Below, one piece after another: positions 48,935-56,262 of a DNA stretch of 64,000 nucleotides. Under the pieces are notes generated by a model. That model saw only the letters and a list, made by a program, of their open reading frames with translations, searched no databases and was not told the origin of the DNA. The translations under genes and the position numbers were made by a program. Source of the DNA: a bacterium (GTDB taxonomy: Bacteria; UBP6; UBA1177; JAKLFG01). The stretch covers positions 38,293-102,292 of the forward strand of contig JAKLIW010000003.1 of NCBI GenBank assembly GCA_022709425.1. Direction: 5' to 3'. How positions within the stretch are numbered: position 1 is the stretch's first letter; every line of letters starts with the position of its first letter.

Positions 48935-49749
48935 CACCCTTCCCTGACGATCCGCTTTTCACGGTGACCGACGATACGCTCCTGAGCCGCTTTCTCGGAA
49001 CCGCCGCCGCCGTCGATGTCGCGACGATCTGCGCCGCCTTCGCGCGGATGCCTTACGAGAACCTGACCAAGATAGTGAAGCGTGACGCCGTCATCGGACC
49101 GTCGAGCGCGAAACGGCTTCCCGACGAGGTCATCAGTGATCATCTCGCCTACGGCACTGGCGGTACCTGTTTCTCGCTTACTGCCGCGCTCGTGGCGGTC
49201 CTATCGCGCCACGGCATCGAGGCGTGGCCGCTTCTTGCCGACCGTCGCTACGGTCCCGACACCCACTGCGGCGCGCTGGTGATGATCGGTGGCCGTCCGC
49301 ACCTCGTTGACCCCGGCTATCTGATACACCGTCCCGTGCCGTTCCCGCAAGGGACCCCCGTCACGGCCGACAACCGCTTCAATACCGTCGAGCTGGTCCC
49401 GGTGGACGGCGGTCGGAAGGTCGAACTCTACACAAAGAGCGGCAACGATCGCAAATACCGACTCACCTACAAGATGACGCCGGTCGACGGCCTGACCTTC
49501 GGCGTGGCGTGGGAAAGTTCCTTCGCGTGGGAGATGATGGCCTACCCGGTCCTCACCCGCGTGACCGCCGCGGCTCACCACTACCTGCAGGGCGGCGAAC
49601 TGCGCGTTCGGGCCGGGGGAAAGACGGCGCGCCATCGGCTCAGTGCCGAGGGGAGCGGGCATTTCATCGCCGAACAGATGGGGATATCTCCCGACATCAT
49701 AGAAAAAGCATTCAGGCTGGTAAAACATGGCTCCGTGCCTGCCGGTTGA
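48931..49749 (+). CDS. Arylamine N-acetyltransferase family protein
   Basis: The chosen start is ATG 48931, overlapping the pth stop by four bases; the open frame upstream is a shadow of pth. The 272-residue protein carries the NAT-family catalytic triad in order: Cys in GGTCFSL (about residue 78), His in DTHCGALV (about 112) and Asp in LVDPGY (about 127). The N-terminus has MPYENLTKI, matching the usual IPFENL. NATs transfer acetyl from acetyl-CoA to arylamines or act in polyketide/lipid pathways. The end overlaps the DUF4416 gene by 23 bases. The substrate is unknown. Confidence 0.85.
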   Translation: MTPFPDDPLFTVTDDTLLSRFLGTAAAVDVATICAAFARMPYENLTKIVKRDAVIGPSSAKRLPDEVISDHLAYGTGGTCFSLTAALVAVLSRHGIEAWPLLADRRYGPDTHCGALVMIGGRPHLVDPGYLIHRPVPFPQGTPVTADNRFNTVELVPVDGGRKVELYTKSGNDRKYRLTYKMTPVDGLTFGVAWESSFAWEMMAYPVLTRVTAAAHHYLQGGELRVRAGGKTARHRLSAEGSGHFIAEQMGISPDIIEKAFRLVKHGSVPAG

Positions 49750-50269
49750 GCCGGTGAAATACTTCGTCGCGGTGCTTTACCGCGACCCGGCGGCGCTCGA
49801 CCGCGCCCGCCGCGAACTGACCGAACGGTGGGGGATCCTCGACTTCGAGAGCCCCGATCATCCGTTCGACACGACCAACTATTACCGCGCCGAGATGGGG
49901 GAGGGGCTCCAGCGGCGACTCCTTTCGTTCGACAGCCTCATGCCGCCGACCGAATTGGTGGGGATGAAACTCGCCTGCAACGAGATAGAAAACAGCCTCG
50001 CCGATAGCGGCAAACGGACCGTCAACCTTGACTGCGGCTACCTCGACCATCACAAGGTGGTTCTCGCCTCGGCAAAGGGTGCGGGGCACAAACTTTACCT
50101 CGACCGCGGCATCTGGGGCGACATCACCTCCCGCTGGCAGAACGGCGCCTACCGCCCGTTCGAATGGAGCTTTCCCGACTTCAAGGACCTGCGCTATCAG
50201 GCCGAACTGGCCGCCATCCGCGCTCGGTACCTTGCGCAGAGAAAAATAGTATTATCTCACTCGATATAG
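49727..50269 (+). CDS. DUF4416 family protein
   Basis: The 180-residue protein follows the DUF4416 pattern known from deltaproteobacteria and relatives: PVKYFVAVLYRDPAALDRA at the start, GILDFESPDHPFDTTNYYRAEMG, ELVGMKLACNEIE, VNLDCGYLDHHKVVLAS and LYLDRGIWGDITSRW, ending in PDFKDLRYQAELAAIRARY. No catalytic role is known. It overlaps the NAT gene by 23 bases, so the two are translationally coupled. It is the last gene of the efp-to-DUF4416 cluster; no terminator is obvious in the 83-base gap to the converging gene. Confidence 0.85.
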   Translation: MAPCLPVEPVKYFVAVLYRDPAALDRARRELTERWGILDFESPDHPFDTTNYYRAEMGEGLQRRLLSFDSLMPPTELVGMKLACNEIENSLADSGKRTVNLDCGYLDHHKVVLASAKGAGHKLYLDRGIWGDITSRWQNGAYRPFEWSFPDFKDLRYQAELAAIRARYLAQRKIVLSHSI

Positions 50270-50352
50270 CGACGCTGATTATTGAAGAGCAATTTTAGAA
50301 AGAACCGATTCGCAACAGCATCTCGCCGCAGAGAAAGGCGGGAAGAGGCTCT

Positions 50353-51684
50353 CTAGAATTTCTTCAGCACCTTTTCCATCCGCTCCATGCCGTCGGCGAT
50401 GGCCGCCTCATCGACATCGAGGAACGGGCGGAACCGCACCGAACTGGTGCCCGACGGCAGGATGATGAGCTGGTGTTTTTCGCGACAGACCTCAAGGAAC
50501 TTGTTGCGGATATCGTGCGACGGCATCGTGAAGGCGCAGAACAGGCCACGGCCGCGGACATTGGACATGATGTCGTGCTTCTTGGCAAGCGTCGCGAGTC
50601 CCGCCTGCAGGACCTTCCCCATCTTGGCGGCGTTGTCGACGAGCTTTTCGTCGCGGATGATCTTGAGATACTGCGACGACCGGACCATGTCGACCAGATT
50701 GCCGCCCCACGTCGAATTGATGCGCGATTCCTCCTCGAACACATTCTTCGGCACCGACAGCACCCGGTCGCCCACCATGATGCCGCAGGTCTGGAACTTC
50801 TTGCCGAAGCAGAGGATATCGGGCGCGACCTTGTGATGTTCGTGCGCCCACATCTTGCCGGTCAGCCCGCCGCCCGTCTGCACTTCGTCGTATATCAGCA
50901 GGAAATCGTACTTGTCGGCCAGCCGCCGCAGTTCCGCGAAGAACTCGGTGCGGAAATGGTTGTCGCCCCCTTCGGCCTGAATGGGTTCGATGAGCAGCCC
51001 CGCGATGTCGGCCCCCTCTTTCTTGCAGATCGACTCTATCTCCTTGACCACTTTCGCTTCGCGCGCCGCGACATCCTTGAGCACCGCCGGGGTGACCGGG
51101 AAGGTCAGGTACGGATTATCCATCCGCGGCCAATCGAACTTCGGGAAATACATCGTCTTGCGCGGGTCGGCGGTATTGGTCAGCGACAGCGTGTAGCCGG
51201 TGCGGCCGTGGAACGCCTGCTTGAAATGGATGATCTTCGTGCCGAGCTCCTTCTTGGCCCCCTTCGCGAAGTTCTTGCGCACCTTCCAGTCGAACGCCGT
51301 CTTGAGCGCGTTCTCGACCGCCAGCGCCCCGCCGTCGATGAAGAACATCTTCTTCATGCTCTTGGGCATCGCGATCTCGCCCATCGTACGGACGAACTCG
51401 GCGTAGGCGACGGTGTAGAAGTCGCTGTTCGACGGTTTGTGGAGCGCCGCGAAGAACAGGTCGGGGACGATGTTCCCCTTGATCATCCGGAGATGATTAT
51501 AGCCGATCGGCATCGAGGCGAAGAACGAGAAGAAATCGAGATAATGTTTCCGGCTACGCGAATCGTACATATACGAGCCGCGGCTCTTGGCCATGTCGAC
51601 GACCATCGGGTAGCCGTCGGCGAGTATGTACTGGTTCAGGACCTCATGCACCTGACGCGGGGCGATGTTCCGTTTCTCAGCCAT
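50353..51684 (-). CDS. lat: L-lysine 6-aminotransferase
   Basis: The chosen start is ATG 51684 (MAEKRNIAPRQVHEVL), five bases after GGAGG; a start four codons upstream is possible. The 443-residue PLP enzyme belongs to aminotransferase class III. It follows lysine epsilon-transaminase closely: QYILADGYPMVVDMAKSRGSYM, FIDGGALAVENALKTAFDWK, FHGRTGYTLSLTNTADPRKT, PLP-binding DEVQTGGGLTGKMWA and Lys in FGKKFQTCG (about residue 294). It turns lysine to 2-aminoadipate semialdehyde, which cyclises to piperideine carboxylate; in other bacteria it serves lysine catabolism, antibiotic precursors or persistence. It overlaps the plsC gene by eight bases. Confidence 0.9.
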   Translation of the reverse strand: MAEKRNIAPRQVHEVLNQYILADGYPMVVDMAKSRGSYMYDSRSRKHYLDFFSFFASMPIGYNHLRMIKGNIVPDLFFAALHKPSNSDFYTVAYAEFVRTMGEIAMPKSMKKMFFIDGGALAVENALKTAFDWKVRKNFAKGAKKELGTKIIHFKQAFHGRTGYTLSLTNTADPRKTMYFPKFDWPRMDNPYLTFPVTPAVLKDVAAREAKVVKEIESICKKEGADIAGLLIEPIQAEGGDNHFRTEFFAELRRLADKYDFLLIYDEVQTGGGLTGKMWAHEHHKVAPDILCFGKKFQTCGIMVGDRVLSVPKNVFEEESRINSTWGGNLVDMVRSSQYLKIIRDEKLVDNAAKMGKVLQAGLATLAKKHDIMSNVRGRGLFCAFTMPSHDIRNKFLEVCREKHQLIILPSGTSSVRFRPFLDVDEAAIADGMERMEKVLKKF

Positions 51685-52387
51685 TGATGCCTCCATCGGT
51701 ATCGGTTTCTATGAACGAGCGGATCGTGGTTTCGAGCCGTTCAGCGAGCTGTTTTCGGTCGGCCGCCGCGTCGGGCGGGATGGGGGGGAACACCTTGAGG
51801 TGAACGGTGCCCGGATAGACCGCGTTCTTTCCTTTCGGCAATACGATACCGGTGCCGCGGATGGCCACCGGCAGTATCGGCACACCCGCCTCGGCGGCAA
51901 GCGCAAGACCACCGGTTTTAAAGGTATGCACCTTCCCGTCCAGACTCCGCGTCCCTTCGGGGAAGATGACTATGCTCCACCGTTCGAGCACCTTCTTCGC
52001 GTCGCGCAAAGACCGTACCGCGCCCCGCTTGCTTGTCCGGTCGACCAGCACATGGTCGAAGAAATAGAACATGGCGCCGAAGGACGGGATCCGCGCCAGC
52101 TCCCGTTTGGCAAAGTATTTGGTCTCTACCGGCAGCGCCGCCATGCAGACCGGTATATCGAACAGACTCTGATGATTGGCGACCACCAGATAGCGCCCCG
52201 TTCGGTCGACCTGCTCCAACCCCTCAACCGCTACACGGATACCGCTACCGCCCAAAAGTAGGCGGCCGTAGGTGCGGAAGAACCAGTGTCCCAGCCCCTT
52301 GCCCGTGAGCAGATGGAACGGGTAGACGATATGACCGACGATGGTCCAAAGGAACGAAAAGATGAGCGCGTAGATATAGCGTATCAT
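51677..52387 (-). CDS. plsC: 1-acyl-sn-glycerol-3-phosphate acyltransferase
   Basis: The 236-residue membrane enzyme makes phosphatidic acid from lysophosphatidic acid. It has a hydrophobic N-terminus (residues 3-24), the catalytic motif NHQSLFD (71-77), KRELARIPSFG, the substrate motif FPEGTRS and the VPILPVAIRGTG block. It acts on the inner face of the cytoplasmic membrane. The start overlaps the LpoA-like gene by four bases (ATGA), and the end overlaps lat by eight, so all three form one operon. Confidence 0.92.
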   Translation of the reverse strand: MIRYIYALIFSFLWTIVGHIVYPFHLLTGKGLGHWFFRTYGRLLLGGSGIRVAVEGLEQVDRTGRYLVVANHQSLFDIPVCMAALPVETKYFAKRELARIPSFGAMFYFFDHVLVDRTSKRGAVRSLRDAKKVLERWSIVIFPEGTRSLDGKVHTFKTGGLALAAEAGVPILPVAIRGTGIVLPKGKNAVYPGTVHLKVFPPIPPDAAADRKQLAERLETTIRSFIETDTDGGING

Positions 52388-54435
52388 TGCGTCGCCGACT
52401 CCTTTCTTTTCTCTTCTTCTTTCTTTTTATCTTCTTCCTTGAACAGCTCCTTAGCCGGCTGGAATCCCTTGTTCTTCACCCCGATGAAAATCTCGCCCAG
52501 ATCGCTAAGTTGGTTCCGCTCATTGAAATGGAGGGGTCGGTTGAGAGTAAGCGACGGCCATTCGGCGCTCTTGAGTTGCCCGATGAACGCGGCCATGGTT
52601 CCCTGCGCCCCCTTTTCGCGGGCCGCGAGCACTAAAAAAGCGGTTTCGGCCAGCGTCTGTTCGATCGGATAGGGCGATCGCTGAAACTTCAGCGCGAAGG
52701 CTTCGACGAAGCGTTTCCAGGCATCGTTTTTCTCGCTGATGTCCAACCCCGGTGCAGCCAGAGTCATCCCGTCGATGAGTTTGTCGACATTCTTCTCGAA
52801 CGATGCGTCACCTTTTACCTCGGACGGCGCGGCGACCAGTATGGTGTTTATCTCCCACGGAAGGTTAAAGTCGGTCTGTAGTTTGTACTGATTTTCCTTG
52901 ACGCGATTCTTCTCCCAGCCTGAATAGTAATCGAACTCGACATTCTTGTAGATGAACGCCGGGAGTAGCAATGCCGTTTGTTCCGGCGTCCCGAGAACGA
53001 ACAATGTATCGAAATCGGCCTGCATCGGCGTCACCCGTTCGATCCGGTCGAGCGCCCGCTTCATCATCGTCGGCGTCGTGTATTTCGCCGCATTCTCCTG
53101 ACGAAATCGATAGAGCGTCCCTTGATAGCTCTGCGGCATGGAAAGGATGCCCTCAACATCGTCCAAAAGCGCCTTGTCGCCCGGGCCGAAGGCGAGCGCA
53201 TCGGTTACCTCTCCGCCCGCCGACTGGACGGCGTTCCAGTAAAGATCGCGCAGTTTCCGTCCGCGCAAATCGTCGGGATAGGCGATCGCGAAACGCTTTT
53301 TGCCGCGCGACATCAGCCATGTCGCCAGATCGGTCGCTTCGCGCTCCTTGGTATATTTGAGATTAAAGAGGAACCCGGGCATATCGGAGAACCACGGCGT
53401 GAAAGCGAATAACGGCAACGGAGTCGTAACCGACAATCGCGCGAATTCATCGGCCGCTACCTCACTGAACAGCGGCCCGATCCCCGCAAAACACCGAAGC
53501 TCCTTCGCCTTCATCATCGCCGGTGTCGCATCTTCGTCGGCCAGATAGCGCAGTATCGTCGGGGTTACCCCCTCTTTCGAATATTCCTTGAAGAACCAGT
53601 CGAAGAACACTTCGACCAATTCATTGACCTTGCGCCACTTGTCATCCTCCGACAAGAAGATGCATAGACCGCCCCAGTCGGGCGTATAGGTGCCGTCGAG
53701 CACTACCGCCGCCGCCGGGAGAGGAGGGGCCATATCGGGCATAGATTCGACCGGCTCGGCCACCGCCGGTGCTACACCGGTACTGACTGTTGGTTCTGCG
53801 GGAGCCGTTGGTGCGGCATCGACCGCGGGGGTTGCCTCATACTGTGCGAGCGCCTTGGCGAAATCGGCCGCCGCGTCGGGATGCTGGGCGAAATAACGAT
53901 CGCGGTCGTCGCGCACCGCCACCCGCTTGACCTCGTTGAGCTTGGAATACCACTGCGCCGCCTTGGCGCTGTCGCCGCGGTAGAGATACGACAGGAAAAC
54001 GACGCGGGAGGCCGGGATCTTCTCCTCCTTACCGAGCGACAGATAGATCGACAGCATGAATTCGAGCGCGCCGTCCCAATCCTTGGCCGCAAAAGCCGAA
54101 AGCGCGCCGATCACCCGCGCCGCGCGGTAGTACGGTGCCTTCACCGGAACCTCGCGCAGCAGCGTCACCGCGTTCTGATGCCGTTCCTGCTTGGCGAGGA
54201 ACCGGGCGAGCATGAACCTCAACTCGTTGGTTTGATCGGCGGTCCAGTCGCGGCGGAGCGCCTCGCGGACCTTTGCCTCGCAGGCCGCTATAGGATCTTT
54301 TGATTCACAAAGGATCAGTTCGTTGCGGACGACATCGAAGGACGGAGGAGGGGGCACGGTCGGTTTCTGTAGCACGGAACAGGAAACGACCGCGAAAAGA
54401 AAAAAAGATGTGGAGAACAGGCACGAGCGCCACAT
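52384..54435 (-). CDS. LpoA-like penicillin-binding protein activator (lipoprotein)
   Basis: The 683-residue lipoprotein (lipobox VVSC, Cys at residue 19) has an N-terminal TPR-like region (about 30-200: SDPIAACEAKVREALRRDW, then HQNAVTLLREVPVKAPYYRAARVIG in outline), an Ala/Pro linker (210-250), and a C-terminal part of about 400 residues with the periplasmic binding protein type 1 fold (LCIFLSEDDKWRKVNELVEVFF, FAIAYPDDLRGRKLRDLYWNAVQSAGGEV). This is the layout of LpoA, the outer membrane activator of PBP1A. It ends in a Lys/Glu-rich tail (EEDKKKEEEKRKE). Its role here is inferred from the domain order. Confidence 0.78.
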   Translation of the reverse strand: MWRSCLFSTSFFLFAVVSCSVLQKPTVPPPPSFDVVRNELILCESKDPIAACEAKVREALRRDWTADQTNELRFMLARFLAKQERHQNAVTLLREVPVKAPYYRAARVIGALSAFAAKDWDGALEFMLSIYLSLGKEEKIPASRVVFLSYLYRGDSAKAAQWYSKLNEVKRVAVRDDRDRYFAQHPDAAADFAKALAQYEATPAVDAAPTAPAEPTVSTGVAPAVAEPVESMPDMAPPLPAAAVVLDGTYTPDWGGLCIFLSEDDKWRKVNELVEVFFDWFFKEYSKEGVTPTILRYLADEDATPAMMKAKELRCFAGIGPLFSEVAADEFARLSVTTPLPLFAFTPWFSDMPGFLFNLKYTKEREATDLATWLMSRGKKRFAIAYPDDLRGRKLRDLYWNAVQSAGGEVTDALAFGPGDKALLDDVEGILSMPQSYQGTLYRFRQENAAKYTTPTMMKRALDRIERVTPMQADFDTLFVLGTPEQTALLLPAFIYKNVEFDYYSGWEKNRVKENQYKLQTDFNLPWEINTILVAAPSEVKGDASFEKNVDKLIDGMTLAAPGLDISEKNDAWKRFVEAFALKFQRSPYPIEQTLAETAFLVLAAREKGAQGTMAAFIGQLKSAEWPSLTLNRPLHFNERNQLSDLGEIFIGVKNKGFQPAKELFKEEDKKKEEEKRKESATQ

Positions 54436-54514
54436 GCGCGAACCTCACTAATTACGCCGGCGCCATCCTATCAGAAGAAAGCCAATAATCAAGGAAACGG
54501 GCATGAAAAATAAG

Positions 54515-54545
54515 TTGACAATTGGGACCTTTTCATCAATATAGT
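54515..54545 (+). promoter_or_regulatory. Candidate promoter for the tRNA cluster
   Basis: TTGACA at 54515-54520; the -10 is either AATATA (54538-54543, 17-base spacer) or TATAGT (54540-54545, 19). The first tRNA begins about 22 bases downstream. The rest of the 131-base divergent gap to the LpoA-like gene shows no other feature. Confidence 0.5.
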
Positions 54546-54566
54546 ACCGCTTTGTTCTTTCATAAC

Positions 54567-54658
54567 GGAGGAGTGTCCGAGTGGTCTAAGGAGGCGGTCT
54601 TGAAAACCGTTGAGGGTCGCGAGATCTTCCGTGGGTTCGAATCCTACCTCCTCCGCCA
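54567..54658 (+). tRNA. tRNA-Ser (TGA)
   Basis: Acceptor GGAGGAG (54567-54573) pairs with CTCCTCC (54648-54654); discriminator G and encoded CCA follow. The anticodon loop CTTGAAA holds TGA. The long variable arm (GAGGGTCGCGAGATCTTCCGT region) is typical for serine tRNA. First of three tandem tRNA genes. Confidence 0.96.
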
Positions 54659-54668
54659 TTCAATACAT

Positions 54669-54761
<93 letters not shown>

Positions 54762-54776
54762 CTTGTCGTCACTTAT

Positions 54777-54853
54777 GCGCCCGTAGCTCAATTGGATAGA
54801 GCATCTGACTACGGATCAGAAGGCTGGGGGTTCGAATCTTCCCGGGCGCGCCA
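54777..54853 (+). tRNA. tRNA-Arg (ACG)
   Basis: Acceptor GCGCCCG (54777-54783) pairs with CGGGCGC (54843-54849), then G and encoded CCA. The anticodon loop CTACGGA holds ACG (read as ICG after A-to-I editing by TadA). Last gene of the cluster, followed by a terminator after eight bases. Confidence 0.96.
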
Positions 54854-54861
54854 CTTATTAT

Positions 54862-54896
54862 AACGGGTTAGGTCCTGCGGGGCTTAACCCGTTTTT
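54862..54896 (+). terminator. Rho-independent terminator of the tRNA cluster
   Basis: The nine-base stem AACGGGTTA (54862-54870) and TAACCCGTT (54885-54893), a 14-base loop, then a run of T to 54896. It sits eight bases after tRNA-Arg. Confidence 0.9.
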
Positions 54897-54964
54897 CGTT
54901 TCCTCACCTATACCTCACCTGCTGAATTCTCTTCAGTCTTCTTTCGGAAATATTGCTGTCACTA

Positions 54965-55306
54965 CTAAACACTCATCAACATCGGTATACACTCAGCAAC
55001 AAGTTCCACCAGCTCGGACGCTGACTTTCCACGCGGAACACGCAAGAACCTGAACAGCATGACGGGCACCGGACACCGCATGGCGGCTCGCTGCATCATC
55101 GATACGATATCCCAAAGTCGACCTAGTTCGTCCTGATACACCGGCTCGACATCGTTGTCCCATGCAATGCAATTTTCCCATACCCGGCTCGTCACCGCGA
55201 CCGGATAGATGAACCCAGCTTCTTTTGCCATCTCGCTCACATAGATCAGAACACCGTCACGGATCGCTTCGGCTCTTGTGTACGAATAGATGATCTCGTT
55301 TTCCAT
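54965..55306 (-). CDS. DUF6573-like small accessory protein
   Basis: The chosen start is ATG 55306 (MENEIIYSYTRAEAIRDGVLIYVSEMAKEAGF), five bases after GGAG; the frame is open 15 codons further up. The 113-residue product resembles DUF6573 proteins, which I recall from plasmids and integrative elements: a Tyr/Asp-rich start, VAVTSRVWENCIAW, then DELGRLWDIVSMM and a final strand (VMLFRFLRVPRGKSA). Function unknown. Together with the DUF932 gene at 62519 it suggests accessory DNA around the tRNA cluster. An inverted repeat lies 12 bases upstream of the start. Confidence 0.55.
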   Translation of the reverse strand: MENEIIYSYTRAEAIRDGVLIYVSEMAKEAGFIYPVAVTSRVWENCIAWDNDVEPVYQDELGRLWDIVSMMQRAAMRCPVPVMLFRFLRVPRGKSASELVELVAECIPMLMSV

Positions 55307-55317
55307 TGCTTTCTCCA

Positions 55318-55360
55318 TATAGGTAGATGGGGGACCAGAACAAACCAACACCTACCTATA
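55318..55360 (-). promoter_or_regulatory. Inverted repeat in the leader of the DUF6573-like gene
   Basis: TATAGGTAG (55318-55326) and its exact complement CTACCTATA (55352-55360), 25 bases apart, end 12 bases before the start codon and adjoin the ribosome-binding site. In RNA it could form a stem next to the GGAG; in DNA it could be an operator. The stretch 55361-55449 beyond it is AT-rich with no other signal. Confidence 0.45.
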
Positions 55361-55449
55361 CCAACTTTTAGAAGGCTTTTTTTCTGCTTTTTATTTTAGC
55401 TATTTGGGGCGTTCGTATAACTTTGAAATATTAAACCGATTAATCCCGG

Positions 55450-56166
55450 TCATGGCCTGATATCATCACTTTCGGCCCTTAGGTATTTACGTTTTTCAAG
55501 TTCATTTTTTACGCTATCCGCTAGCTCATCGTTGTATTCCCTTATCGTGTCCAGTCGTTCTTTTGCTTCTATCATCTCTTTTTCGCGGGTCTCATATTCT
55601 TTAATGAAAGCCCCTCTAGTTATTTGTCCCCTCCCAACTATATCGATGGTTATCCCCGCCGTCATTTGCATCATGATAAGACCCTGTTTTTGTGTTTTGT
55701 ATTGAGAGGCGTTAAGGTCACAATAATACTTAGCCTCTTTATGTACCTCGTTATAATATACATATAGATTATAGGCGGCATTGTTCAACAACGCGCTTTC
55801 CTGGTTATCTTGGCTCTTCTGCATTTCCTTTTTCTGCGCATCAAGTAGCTTGTTGGTGCTGTTCAGCTCCTCTTGGGCTAACTCAAGGGCTTTTCGCGAT
55901 AAACTCAGCTCTCTACGTTGTAGTTCCCATGTCCAGATAAGAAGGAAAAAAGAGAACCCGCTGAATATTGCCGAAAGACCGCTGGCAGTATCACCAAAGT
56001 ATGCACGGTGCTGCCAACTTTGTAGTTGGGCCAAACTGCCCTCTTGATTTGGTCCGAAAAACCCAAGCACAAACAAACAATATGCTACAACTACGGCTAT
56101 TGAGAATACAACAAGCAACCCCATTCTACATTTCATTTCCCGGAAATCCACCCAACATTTCCACAT
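55450..56166 (-). CDS. Membrane protein with coiled coil, AT-rich accessory gene
   Basis: The chosen start is ATG 56166 (MWKCWVDFREMKCRMG), seven bases after GGAGG; the frame continues 16 codons upstream. The 238-residue product has two membrane helices (about residues 13-36 and 60-80), then a Glu/Lys/Gln-rich coiled coil (ELSLSRKALELAQEELNSTNKLLDAQKKEMQKSQ) and a helical C-terminal region. This layout is shared by several phage-defence or abortive-infection effectors, but no diagnostic motif is present. Base composition is visibly lower in GC than the neighbours, suggesting recent transfer. I do not recognise the family. Confidence 0.55.
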   Translation of the reverse strand: MWKCWVDFREMKCRMGLLVVFSIAVVVAYCLFVLGFFGPNQEGSLAQLQSWQHRAYFGDTASGLSAIFSGFSFFLLIWTWELQRRELSLSRKALELAQEELNSTNKLLDAQKKEMQKSQDNQESALLNNAAYNLYVYYNEVHKEAKYYCDLNASQYKTQKQGLIMMQMTAGITIDIVGRGQITRGAFIKEYETREKEMIEAKERLDTIREYNDELADSVKNELEKRKYLRAESDDIRP

Positions 56167-56262
56167 TTGACGACCTCCATATGAGCGAGAGATTATAACG
56201 GGCCACCCATGCAAAGCAAAGAAAATGGAAGCGTCTCAAGTTCATTTCAGCAGCCCTCGACT

